Below, piece after piece: positions 13,047-24,700 of a stretch of 64,000 nt of DNA. The DNA is from Caenorhabditis remanei. Taxonomy: Eukaryota; Nematoda; Chromadorea; Rhabditida; Rhabditidae. The stretch is taken from positions 2,356,001-2,420,000 of the forward strand of contig NC_071331.1 of the NCBI RefSeq assembly GCF_010183535.1, in the 5' to 3' direction. Position numbers and translations under genes: made by a program. The notes under the pieces were generated by a model that saw nothing but the letters and a program-made list of their open reading frames with translations, was not told the origin of the DNA and did not search any database. Each line of letters starts with the position of its first letter. The stretch's first letter is position 1.

Positions 13047-13067
13047 TTAAAGCGTATGATAATTTCA
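13047..13067 (-). ncRNA. predicted 21U-RNA
   Basis: The core TGAAACAG is at 13099-13106. CACT (YRNT) ends 32 nt downstream on the minus strand, at 13067. The paralogous core is intact at 41445 in B2 and, inverted, at 43499 in the palindrome arm. Confidence 0.35.
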
Positions 13068-13186
13068 GTGCAATAAAGTGTGAGACTCATGGTCGAGATG
13101 AAACAGGAATTTTTATTTTTTCCTTTTTATTATTTCAATTTTTAACACACAGTTTGGTATCTACAGTACAGAAAGGACTTGTTTAT

Positions 13187-13207
13187 AAAAATTGAGCAAG
13201 TAGTCGA
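13187..13207 (-). ncRNA. predicted 21U-RNA
   Basis: The core is at 13238-13245, with CATT ending 31 nt downstream at 13207. The core is conserved in the B2 copy (41592) and in the inverted arm (43352). Confidence 0.35.
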
Positions 13208-14526
13208 ATGATTTAATAACTTTTTAAACCTTGGCTTTGAAACAGATGGCCAGTATTTCGATTGACGCTTATATTTATCTTTTTGTAATAATCTTTTCTT
13301 TTCATTCCTCATTTTTGTTAACGGTTTGTGGGAAAAACAATTTAAAAGTCAAAATACAAAAGTCGAGTGAAAAATTTGTCTTTCTGAAACTGAAATTTAG
13401 TTGATTCCGGACAAATTTATTTCTGTTTTCGGGCGTCTTCTTTTATATGGACATGATCGTAACAATGATTGACTTGTGACGTTTCATATTTATTTTGATG
13501 GTGTGAAGAGGAGTTTAGTCTAGTTTGATTTTTGCGTTTCTGTAAAAACTTGACTGGCAGACACCCATTTCATTTCAAGTAAATGGGTTTGTATACTATC
13601 AAGAGCCTACTTGACAGGAGATAATGAAAACATATTTCAAGCAGCAAAGCAAAAATGATAGCGTAAGAAATAGAGGAATAAAGTATACAGGCTTTCAGTC
13701 CAATTGGAAAATGCAAAAAAGTAATCTTTTTTAGAAACTTGCCTGATTTCTGAGAATTTTGAAATGGTAAATTTAAGAACGCAACAAGTATCAAAAACAC
13801 TTTCTTCGATGAAACCATACATATAACTGTTATTTTCAGCATCGATTCACATCAATGTAAATATAAAATAAATAGACGAAATTGGATAGAGAGTTGCTAC
13901 GGAGATAGAAGAGCAGATATATTTGATACAATTTTGAATCTGGGGAATAATTCATCTTGCATAATTTAAATTTCAGGGATGATTAATTGGTCTTCTGACA
14001 GTGTCGACTTTCTTTGGGCTAAAACTCAAAATGTTTGGAAGAGGTGTCAAATGAAATAAATTAAACAGAGAATGTATATAAAGTAATTGTTTCAAAAATG
14101 GATTTAAATTGGATAACTTTTCCTTATAAATTGCTGTTTCACTAAACATGTAAGTCATATTTGATCAGATACCTATGTTATGAGCTAGTATTTTTTAATC
14201 AAAAGCAACAAAGTTTCCAAAAAAGCAAATTAGAGTGTATGATGTGTTCATAGCAGTGCTACGTCGATGCTATCCCAGGAGCAAAACGATATTCCTATAC
14301 GTGTCGTGTTGACAGGTTTTGTTTTTTTTCTGTTTTGACAATTGGATATCCCCGATCCATTTTTGATTGCTATAGTTGAGATGTTATTTTTTAAGCAGCG
14401 TTTTCCGACTATGTATTACAGCAACGCCGCTTTCAGCAAAAAATTGCTAGCGCCTTTGACCAGAAGGTTCATATGATCCTAATAGAGAAATGTTGGCAGT
14501 GACCTTTTGTTGTGAATTCGAAACAG

Positions 14527-14723
14527 CGGCTCCGGGACATTTCGCCACCAGACAAAGAGCCACCAAAAAATGGAGAATTTTCAAACCTTTATAGGGAAAA
14601 AAGCACATCACTTTAATTAGCCAAATCAAAGAGTACTAGTGGTATGTTTTTTCCCCTATAAAGCTTTGGAAATTCTCCATTTTTTGGTGGCAAAACGTCT
14701 GGTGGCGAAACGTCCAGGAGCCG
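14527..14723. mobile_element. short foldback MITE with CGGCTCC ends
   Basis: Inverted ends CGGCTCC...GGAGCCG frame about 197 bp. The arms match over about 75 bp, including CGCCACCA/TGGTGGCG and the AAATGGAGAATTTTC stretch around 14570. About 45 bp separate the arms. I could not identify a clear target-site duplication, so the superfamily is open. No coding capacity. Confidence 0.65.
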
Positions 14724-15820
14724 AAAAAAATCCTATATCAATATTCCTAAGCACATATTTTCTTTCTTGACAGTGAGAAACAGTAACTATTGGATTAGAT
14801 TGTATCAATAATAAAATTAAGAATGAACATTTCTTGACATCATCAATGCATATCATCCTGAACAAAAATGTCTTACACACCGAGGAAAACAGAAAATTGC
14901 TCTTTTCTTTGTAATTTTGTATTTAAAACTAGTCCTTTCTGGTTAGAAAAATCTATGCTATCTCTGAGAAAGACTTTGGCTAAATTCTCTGTTTTGCGAC
15001 ATTCTGAAAACTTGCAAGGAACTCTAGTTGACCATTTCCGTTTTCGTTGACCTACCGAAAACTCGTTACTAAACAGAGAAGAATGAATTTGTTAATGGTT
15101 TTGGGCATGATCAACAGTTAGGAAATTAATATTTCAATCTTAATCAAATCTCAATTTGAAGGATTTTTTCCAAAGAACAGGCTTGATTTGATTGATTTAT
15201 CTTTGAAAGTTAAAATTCACACGCGCCGCATTTTTATTTAAGGATTGTCATATTTATAGATCACTAACGACAGAAACGTTCGTTTTTATAATGTACTTCT
15301 TGAATCCGAAATAATTATTTAAAGTTTTTGTGTTTCGATAAATTATTTTAAAGCAACAGTTTGTTTCTAGTTTTACTTTCCCCCTTGTAAATACATCTCT
15401 CTGGAAAATCATTATGTTACGCTCGCAGAGTTTGTAGGAGATCGATTTACAGTTGGTTGATCTCATCAAATTAATTTGTCTACCGCCTTTCCAGTAACTT
15501 CTCAACATTGGATAAATCGGAAGAAGAATACAGATAATTGTCACGAAGAATTGTCTTCAAATTTTCACTGTTGTTGGGAACTACAAAATGTTTCTAATTT
15601 TTCTCATTATCAGTAGTTAGTGAAACCAATATAATTGAGTGATATTCAAAAACTTTTAGAAATAAGTAAATTGCTGAGAAGAAATTCAAGAAATTTCTCT
15701 GTTTCTAAAAACAGAAAATTCATTCAATTCATCTTTAAATACAATATTCCTTCTATGCTCACTAGCAATCAGTTCATTCCATCGGGATAACTTGAGAATC
15801 ATTTTTAAAAATCCATCTGC

Positions 15821-15841
15821 CTCTGTTTGTATGAATAATAA
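15821..15841 (-). ncRNA. predicted 21U-RNA with one-base-variant core
   Basis: The core CGAAACAG at 15873-15880 differs from the exact core in one base. CATT ends 32 nt downstream at 15841, in a GACATT context also found 33 nt from the exact core at 45281. On the other side, GTCCGGATGTC starts 41 nt away at 15922. Confidence 0.3.
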
Positions 15842-16297
15842 ATGTCGCAACAGTTATTTGATAAGATTTTCTCGAAACAGCAGTTTTTCCAACTATCATT
15901 GGTTCGTTCTACTGTCATTGTGTCCGGATGTCCACATTACTGTGTTTGTGTCTATAATTGGTGGGGCGGATGCAGAATGACCATTAAACTGTCGAACTCC
16001 AATCCAGCTTCCCGATCAGAAAATTTTGTTAGAAGAAGGGTTTCTCATGTCTGCCTGTCCAGAAGTTAGAATTTCTTAGATGTACCAAGACATTACCGGA
16101 TTTGTTACTGACCTCCGAAAAATATTTTATTTCTCTCTTTTCTTTAAAGACGTGAGGATCCTCCATCGTTTATTATTAAAGTTGTTTTCCCAATAAAGCT
16201 ATTTAGAAACAGTAACTCTCGGAATTTCTGAAAACAAAAAATGTCCATGTATTTCTGTATATGTGCCAGATTGCTACCGTATATAACATAATATGAA

Positions 16298-16318
16298 AAT
16301 TAATAACACAATATGAAA
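16298..16318 (-). ncRNA. predicted 21U-RNA
   Basis: The exact core is at 16348-16355. TGTT (YRNT) ends 30 nt downstream on the minus strand, at 16318. Confidence 0.35.
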
Positions 16319-17785
16319 ACAGCTCACAAGGCCGAATCAAGAGAATGTGAAACAGTGTGGTGAAATTTCCGTCGGCTTATCAGTTTGAGCAAAAATTCGA
16401 ACTCCGAAGAAAAATTTAATTGTCTGTTGAAATTAGTTGATTACTAATAAGATGTCTATGAAACCGAGTGTCTTATATACCATTCTTCAATAAATTCTAG
16501 TGGTTTTGTGCCTATTTTCACAGATATCCGGATAGCCATCATTATCTTCTATTTTCAACATTTCCTATGTCTCAGAACTAACAAAAAAACATATCGACCC
16601 TCTTACAATAAACATGAAACGGGAAAATTTTCCTTAAAAGTATATTTTGGTGTGAGTGTTCCCGTCTCACTGGATGTCTACAAATTGGTGTTTGTACGCA
16701 GAAAAAATCGCAAAACTAACTAAAATTTTCCTGTCCCAAATAAAAGATAAGTTTGTAACCGGAAATTTCAAATCATTAACCTTCTTCAAATGTTTTTTCG
16801 TAACTTTTGCAACAAAAACATCATCTAACCTTTTGTGTCTGTAAGTGTGTCTGTATGTCCATTGTCTAAATTCAGATTTAAAAATGTTTTTACCGATCTC
16901 TATCATTCGTCGGAATGCCGATTACACTAAGTACCAAAATCATTATTAGGTTTTGTAGCAGTAAGTTTTGAAAACTTAGGAATGAAATATTTATGAGGAC
17001 CTGGATTTGATTTATTACCGAACCCCCTGACAACTTGTGCCACATTCATATCTTGCTTTCACAGTCCGTTTGTGAAAATTATTTTTACGTCCAGACACTC
17101 ATTCAGTTTTTCCCCGTTTCTGGTGTTTCTGAAATCGTAATAGACAGATCCAAATCACTCCTGTATTGGACGACTCGTGAATCTTATCTGAATATTGCAT
17201 GTGTGAAACAGTGGTTTTGATGATATTTTTGTGCCTAATTTTTCATGATGCGCGGTGGTAGCTATAGAGAAGACAACAAACATATCAAAATTCACCGTCT
17301 TCACCTGTCTGTCGGTATTTCTGCGTTCCTATGTTCATTCCTTATTGTTATACATTGTATGTTTTAATGATTCAAACATCTCAACTAATTATCGATAGAA
17401 TTCATCAAATTTCAAAAACAGCAGAGTTTTTATGTTTGAATATGGACGAAATTAATTTCAAATTGTCTGAAAGCAATATATAACAGTCCACTACAACAAT
17501 AACTGCTCGAAGAAACAAATTTCATCATTCTGAAACCAAAAGATTGATATTTTTAAAATTTTGTGTTACTCTTGCTGCAGAAGACTCAAATTTATCAATT
17601 TATTTTGTTAACAAAGACGAATCCTCTTTTAAATTCTTACATCTTTTCATGTTAAGCAACTTCCTAATTACCTTCGAAAATGTCAGTGTGATGGTCAGTG
17701 TGTCTGAATGTTTTCAAATATATTTCAGTTTAGATATCAATTTCTAAGTTTTCTATTGTTCAGTAAAGGTTCAATTTCCTAATCA

Positions 17786-18166
17786 GCATACGTTGCTATC
17801 CGATTAAACACAACTGGCTGTGGTTTTAATACATTTATTAAAGAAGATAGAATAGACGCTCTCCCCTGGGCTTTTATACCAAGAACAGAGGCGGAGCTTA
17901 TAACAATATATAAAGTAGGATAGAATAGTATAGATGATGGTTCACCTAGACGGTGAATCATAAAAGTGCAATAAGATAAAAGGGGGGCACGAAAGTGGGA
18001 GAGTGTACACTGTACAATCGAGTACACCGATAATGAAAGCTTTTTTCCAATATGTAACCTATACCGAACTAGCGTCCCCCGCCTTCCGGTGGGCTCCGCC
18101 GGACTCGGCTCGTTCTGGTAGTGCAGAGGCCCCACAAATTTTTGTATCAATCTACACAATGTACTC
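17786..18166 (-). mobile_element. possible solo LTR of a retrotransposon
   Basis: On the minus strand this segment has the layout of an LTR: a GC-richer start, a promoter-like GGTATAAAAGCC near 17874, and an AATAAA poly(A) signal near 17835 followed by a short tail. It lacks piRNA-type units and interrupts the array. I did not find convincing TG...CA ends with a matching target-site duplication, and no gag or pol is present. The call rests on layout only. It could be another kind of interspersed repeat. Confidence 0.35.
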
Positions 18167-18207
18167 ACCGGTTTCAAACAATAAAATTAACAAAAAAAGT
18201 AAGCAAG

Positions 18208-18584
18208 CATACTTGTCAACCGGGCCGAAACGGGCCGACACGGGCCGGCTCGTAACTCGCGTCAAAATGAATATTATGAGCTGAAAAATATACCAAAATG
18301 TAGATCTCGACGAGTTCTATGTCCGTGACCTACTACGGGACGGATGTCTTTCTGTTAATATCCCGCGGGCCGGCTAGAATGGCTTTTTTGGCCATTTTCG
18401 CGTTTTTTGGCACTTTTCCCGGCCCACGGCACATTAACGTATAGCCATCCGGCCCGTAGTAGATCACGGGCATAGAACTCGTCGAGATCTACATTTTGGT
18501 ATATTTTTCAGCTCATAATATTCATTTTGACGCGAGTTACGAGCCGGCCCGTGTCGGCCCGTTTCGGCCCGGTTGACAAGTATG
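18208..18584. mobile_element. hAT-like foldback MITE, GC-rich family, copy 1
   Basis: The terminal inverted repeat CATACTTGTCAACC...GGTTGACAAGTATG continues into long arms with GGGCCG-type repeats, making a 377-bp element. It is flanked by a perfect 8-bp target-site duplication, TAAGCAAG (18200-18207 and 18585-18592). An 8-bp duplication is the mark of hAT elements. The element has no transposase and must be non-autonomous. A second member of exactly the same length lies at 44671-45047 and a third starts at 63924. Confidence 0.85.
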
Positions 18585-18592
18585 TAAGCAAG

Positions 18593-19818
18593 GAAAGTAT
18601 AAATTCTCTCTGAATCCGGCCAGTGCATGTATATAAATCCGTTCAAACCTCAGTTCTCACGTCTTTGATATCACGATGATTCACCATCCAGAAGCATATT
18701 TAGTTTCAAATGAGAATGTCGCGAAACAGCTGTCTTAAAAATTCTATTTAAATGCTTTAATATGTTTCAATAATTGGATAAAGATAAGTCTTTTGTAATA
18801 TTTATCATTCACATTTACATCAAAATTTTGGCGAATAAAACAGTTCTGCATCAATGCAAGTTGGAGTTAAATACAATAATACAATGTATCGTCGTTTCAA
18901 GAACTTATCATTCGGTGTTGAAATGGTTTCCATATAAAACATTTCTAAAACCGAACTTGCTTGATCTGGTTCAGAGTACCGCCCGTTGATTGCGAACACG
19001 GAATTGTGCGATCTACTATGATCTGTACAAGAAAAACCTAAGGAACAGGAGATTCACTAATTAGTGCTCCTTTTGTTTTTGTTAATAACCAGTACCGTCT
19101 GTAATTTGGGCTATCCAAATAAAACTCCGCAGATCGTCGTATAATTAATGTGATCTGTTGATAAAAAAGTTCTGAAACAGCATCATTCGGCTGCATAGTA
19201 AGGGACCAAAAAGTTTTTGATGCATCTCCTTTTTTTGTAAGCAGAGGTCAGAGGTGTCTGAACAAAATTTTTTAGTACTGTGATGAGTTGACAACTGTGT
19301 ACATCATAACAAGATTACTTTCAGATGTGTAAGGTGTTTGTGAAACAGATTTTCATCACTTTTCTATGTGTATGACTTCGGTCTGCCTGTTTGTCTAAAT
19401 ATCTGGATTGTCTTTACCACAGTAGACATATCGTGTTGCTACTCACAGATTTTTAAATGAAGCCTTTCTGAAACCGAACATTGAGTTAGTCAATGAATAT
19501 CCAAGTGAATCATTAAAAAATATATACGAAACAATTTCGTATAATCAACAACATGATCGTTTTTGGATGAATCCTTTCTGAATCATTACATTGAATTATT
19601 CAGTGCGAGAGATGCTGACATTCATTTCAACATATTTTTTATAAAAAAAGTATATCTGAAACAGGCAAACTACACAACAACTAACTGGCTGAGTGTAGGT
19701 ATATCCGGATGTCCACTCCTTGATGTCAAAATAGTTTCCGATTTTTGTTTTGATTGTAACACATTGACTGTTTTTAGAAGATAATCATTTCATCTCCAGA
19801 AATTGGTCTGATTAATAT
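18593..19818 (-). repeat. piRNA promoter array segment
   Basis: No protein gene is seen. Exact minus-strand cores start at 19173, 19341 and 19657, with TGAAACCG near 19470. Spacing is 168, about 130 and about 187 bp. TCCGGATGTC at 19704-19713 lies about 40 nt to the right of the core at 19657. Confidence 0.65.
19288..19308 (-). ncRNA. predicted 21U-RNA
   Basis: The exact core is at 19341-19348. TGTT (YRNT) ends 33 nt downstream on the minus strand, at 19308. Confidence 0.35.
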
Positions 19819-19822
19819 TTAA

Positions 19823-21744
19823 GAGACACTTTCTCTAGTGATGAACCTTAGGCCAACTGCCCATAGAACACATCGGCCAAACGCTATTAGCCCATTCGGT
19901 TTTTTGATATGATGGGTTCATATGATGACCTTATAAAAAAACCGTACAGCTTTTTAGGCTCCGCCCCCTTTGACATTTAGAAAAAAATAGGGGGAGTGAA
20001 AAAATTAATTTTTTCCCTTCAACTGATATCTGAAAAAAAATCAGAAATGAGTGTTAAGCGTGTTTTTGAACATTTTTTGTGTTGACAACTTTTGAAAAAT
20101 CTTTTGGCATCAGTCAAAAAAATTGTTTTTTTGAAAAAAATTTCAGTTTTTTGCTTACCCCCAACAATTTTATAATTAGTTCCAAAAAGTTTTTGATGCC
20201 AGTTTGATTGTCTTTAGACCGCCCAACTTTGTGCCAATTTTTATCCCGAAATTCCGGGACTTTTTTTTTCTATAAGCAAAAATGTGTGTTTTTTCACGAA
20301 ATTTTCACGTACCCCCCTCCATGGTGAAAAAAGTGAAAGTCTCAAAATTTCAAGAAACTTTGTATATGAGTTTACCTAATAGTAATTGAAAGGTTCACAG
20401 AGTATGAAAACAAATAATGCTTCTCTTCTGAAGTTATGAGACCTCAAAAACTCAAAATCACTATTTTCAGATGGAGCTGTAAAAATCAGATATTTTTCAA
20501 ACTTTCATCAATTTATTAATTCCAATATTATTTGATTTTGCATTTTTCATAGGTTTTCATTAATTTTCTGAAAAACAAAATCATCAGTCACGTTTTTCTC
20601 TTCTAGGTGTGTCTTGAACTTTTTAATATTTCTGTATCCTATCAATGCGGAGATACTTGGAGTGCCAAAGTCTAAATACACTTTTAGAAAAGTTCAGAAC
20701 TAAAATATACTAGTGCCAGAGATAAAAATATGCTCTAAAAACATCAGAAAACTACTTTGCAAAAGAAGGAAACATAATGACATTGCAACACTTTTTCACA
20801 TTAATCACCGACTGGAAACTGTTGGATCGTTTGCCTATATCATTGCTACGTAATTTTTTATAGTAATGCCATTTTGAAATGATGTGGAATCTAAAGTTTG
20901 AACCATTTCACTGTTTAGAAAAAGGTCCCGTAGGAAGGATACAGAAATATCAAAAAGTTCAAGACACACCTAGAAGAGAAAAACGTGACTGATGATTTTC
21001 TTTTTCAGAAAATTAATGAAAACCTATGAAAAATGCAAAATCAAATAATATTGGAATTAATAAATTGATGAAAGTTTGAAAAATATCTGATTTTTACAGC
21101 TCCATCTGAAAATAGTGATTTTGAGTTTTTGAGGTCTCATAACTTCAGAAGAGAAGCATTATTTGTTTTCATACTCTGTGAACCTTTCAATTACTATTAG
21201 GTAAACTCATATACAAAGTTTCTTGAAATTTTGAGACTTTCACTTTTTTCACCATGGAGGGGGGGTACGTGAAAATTTCGTGAAAAAACACACATTTTTG
21301 CTTATAGAAAAAAATGTCCCGGAATTTCGGGATAAAAATTGGCACAAAGTTGGGCGGTCTAAAGACAATCAAACTGGCATCAAAAACTTTTTGGAACTAA
21401 TTATAAAATTGTTAGGGGTAAGCAAAAAACTGAAAATTTTTTCAAAAAAACAATTTTTTTGACTGATGCCAAAAGATTTTTCAAAAGTTGTCAACACAAA
21501 AAATGTTCAAAAACACGCTTAAAACTCATTTCTGATTTTTTTTTCAGATATCAGTTGAAGGGAAAAAATTAATGTTTTCACTCCCCCTATTTTTTTCTAT
21601 ATGTCAAAGGGGGCGAAGCCTAAAAAGCTGTACGGTTTTTTTATAAGGTCATCATATGGACCCATCATATCAAAAAACCGAATGGGCTAATAGCGTTTGG
21701 CCGATGTGTTCTATGGGCAGTTCGAGAAATACTGACATTGTCTC
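19823..21744. mobile_element. large foldback element, possibly TTAA-flanked
   Basis: Two long arms (19855-20640 and 20937-21722) are inverted copies of each other with few mismatches, around a spacer of about 296 bp. Just outside lie GAGACA (19823) and TGTCTC (to 21744), each bordered by TTAA (19819-19822 and 21745-21748). TTAA duplication is typical of piggyBac-type elements, but the 6-bp end match could be chance. The arms and their boundaries are certain; the superfamily is not. No transposase is encoded, and the Ruby-core units are absent inside, so this is an insertion into the array. Confidence 0.75.
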
Positions 21745-21748
21745 TTAA

Positions 21749-24700
21749 GATGGCTTACAAGATATCATATTTACATTTTTTTTCGTAACAGGAGTAAACA
21801 GTATCTCGTCACAATTTTTTACATTCCCGAAACAGTACATTTTCTGACGTCATGTTACTTGTTCGAAAAGAAAATTATGAATACAATGTCTAGCAACATA
21901 GCTACTTCTAAATAAGGACTCTTTGTAACCGAAAAGTCATGTACTTCCGTCTGTCTGTGTGTCCAGATGTCCAGATGTCTGATGTAGAGCATATCTGAGA
22001 TATTAGGTTTTTAAAAATTTACATACTTTTTTATGTTTGCCAATTTCCTTTTAGGCGAATGGATTTCGTAAAATGGAACTAACTAAAATATGAATAAAGT
22101 ATGCAGGCTTTCAGTCCAATATGAAAATGCAAAAACGTTTCATGTATGTGCGTGCCAATAATTAAGTATAGCCAGGGAGAAATAACTAATTTCAGAAATT
22201 TTTCTATTTATAACAGTGTTATGTCGGTGCTATCCCTGAAGCTATATGATCGTTGAAGGTTACGTATTTTTTTATTTTCCTATACATATTTGTCGTGTTC
22301 AGAGAACACGACTTTTCTCCATTTTGACAATTGGATATCACCAATCCACCTTTGACTGCTATAGTCAATCACGTTTTTTTTGCGAAGCAACGTTTTCCGA
22401 CCATTTGTTTTCTTCTCAGCTATTACAGCAACACCGGAAAGGAAACCATCGTTTGCGCTTTTAGATGAAAAGTATTAACGACTTTGAAAAGTAATAGAGA
22501 CAATAACCTATGAACTTGAAATTGTCACAAATAATTTTCTTCAAATTTTTACGGATTTATGAAACAAATTTTTTCTCAGTAAAACCAAAAATATCTAATC
22601 ACATTGTTCGTTTGCAATCGAATTATTGGTTACCATCGAAAACTATTAGTATGAAATCAATTGCTAAAACAAATTCAAGAAATTTCTCTGTTTCTAAAAA
22701 CAGCAAAATTCATCCAATTCGTCTTTAAAAAGCAATCGTTGATCAATGAGCACTTCTCTCTTTTCATCAAAGACGTGAGGATCCCCCATCGTTTATTATT
22801 AAAGTTTTTTTCCCAGCCCATGTATTTCTGCCTGTGTACCAGATTGTCTTCAAACTTCCCAAATACAATATGGAATTTGCTTACAATGCCTAATCAAGTG
22901 ATTGAGAAACAATGTATTGTTAGCTTATTATTTTGACAAATTGTTCGACCGTTCCATTGCCTAGTGAAATCAGTAGATATAGTGAAATCAGTAGATAATA
23001 AGATGTCTATGAAACCGAGTGTCTGTTATACCACTTTTCTATAAATTCCAGTGTTTTTGTGTCTGTTTGTATAGATGTTCATATCCATCATTATCTTCTA
23101 TTTTCAAAATATATATATGTCGCAGAACTAACAAACAAACATAGCGACTCTTACAATACACATGAAACGGGAAAATTTTCCTGAAAACAGTGATTTTTGG
23201 TGTGTGTTCCCGTCTCTCTGGATGTCTACAAAATGGTGTTTGTATGCCGAAAAAATCGCAAAACTAACCAAAATTTTCCTGTTACAAATAAAAGATAAGT
23301 TTGTAACCGGAAGTTTCAAAATCATTAGGGTTAGTCTAGTAAACAGAGAGTTCTGATGTTTTTTCGTAACTTTTGCAGCAAAAACATCATCTTGGCTTTT
23401 GTTTCTGTAGGTGTGTCTGTATGTCCATTGTCTATATTTAGATTTAAAAATGTTTTTACCGATTTCTATGAATCATAGGAATGCCGATTACACTAACATG
23501 GGAATGACCCGGAGTGTCCCACCTGGAATTTTCCCATATTTTGTACACAAGTAGTGTCTGGCGTAACTAAGAAAAATCCAAAATTATAGCGGCGCTCTCT
23601 GAGGTTTCGGAGAGTTACACAACTTTTTTGGAAATTTTTGAAAATTTCGGTGCCTCCAATTTGAGGTCTCGTAACTTATTGAGTTTTCAAGCTACCGTAA
23701 TGGTTTTAGGCTCATTCGATAGGTAATAACACCGACTTTAAAAACTTCTCTTTGAGCTATTGACAAAACACATAACCTGCTGAGCTGTAGTTGAAAGTAT
23801 AAAAAAGTTGTCAGTGTGAGGTTTCGAAAAATGCCAAATTTCGACAATCGGGGAACTGGGGACTACCACCTGCGTACTTCTTACTCCGAGTTATGTCTGT
23901 ATACGTGTTCAAATATAGGTCGAGCCTTTGAGTTACGGGAGTTATTTCAGATTTTTAGAAAAAATTTAGCTTTTCCACGTATCCCTATACGTTCAGTTTT
24001 AATCAAAAATTAGAGCAATGACAAAAATAACGAAAAAGAGGCTAGAGCGCAAAATTTTGCATTAACTAGCCATGAATGATGTTAACTCAGAGTAAGAAGT
24101 ACGCAGGTGGTAGTCCCCAGTTCCCCGATTGTCGAAATTTGGCATTTTTCGAAACCTCACACTGACAACTTTTTCATACTTTCAACTACAGCTCAGCAGG
24201 TTATGTGTTTTGTCAATAGCTTAAATGAATATTTTTAAAGTCACTGTTATTGCCTATCGAATGAGCCTAAAACCATTACGGTAGCTTAAAAACTCAATAA
24301 GTTACGAGACCTCAAAGTGGAGACACCGAAATTTTCAAAAATTTCCAAAAAATTGTGTAACTCTCCGAAACCTCAGAGAGCGCCGCTATAATTTTGGATT
24401 TTTCTTAGTTACGCCAGACACTACTTGTGTACAAAATATGGAAAGATTCCAGGTGGGACACTCCGGGTCATTCCCATGTAAGTACCAAAATCATAACAAG
24501 GTTTTGTAGCAGTAAGTTTTGAAAATTTAGGAGTGAAATATTTATGAGGACCTGGATTTGATTTATCACCGAACCCGCTGACATCTTGTGCCACATTCAT
24601 ATCTCGCTGTCACAGTTTATTAGTGAAAGTTATTTTTACGTCCAGACAACTCATTCAGTTTTTCCCCGTTTCTGGTGTTTCTGAAATCGTAATAGACAGA

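Larger units (their letters stand above)
7360..13560. repeat. piRNA promoter array, block B1
   Basis: No protein gene is seen. Minus-strand cores start at 10215, 11334, 13099 and 13238. Plus-strand CTGTTTCA cores start at 10240 and 11393. Degenerate cores include 7755 (GGAAACAG), 8110 (AGAAACAG) and 8800 (GCAACAG). The block is a direct duplicate of 35605-41930, and 7998-9440 is also partly copied at 63005-63923. Comparing the copies shows cores intact in one and broken in another, for example 8270 against 36557 and 63362, and 8800 against 37172. A short imperfect inverted repeat around 7211-7277, just outside the left edge, is unexplained. Confidence 0.7.
13560..17780. repeat. piRNA promoter array, block C1
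   Basis: No protein gene is seen. An exact plus-strand core lies at 14134 and exact minus-strand cores at 16348 and 17204. Variants lie at 15873 (CGAAACAG), 16203 (AGAAACAG) and 16615 (TGAAACGG). From about 14190 onward the block is a direct duplicate of 22190-24960. That second copy holds an extra foldback transposon at 23497, for which 16928-16930 (TAA) here is the empty site. A TIR element sits at 14527-14723. Confidence 0.65.
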
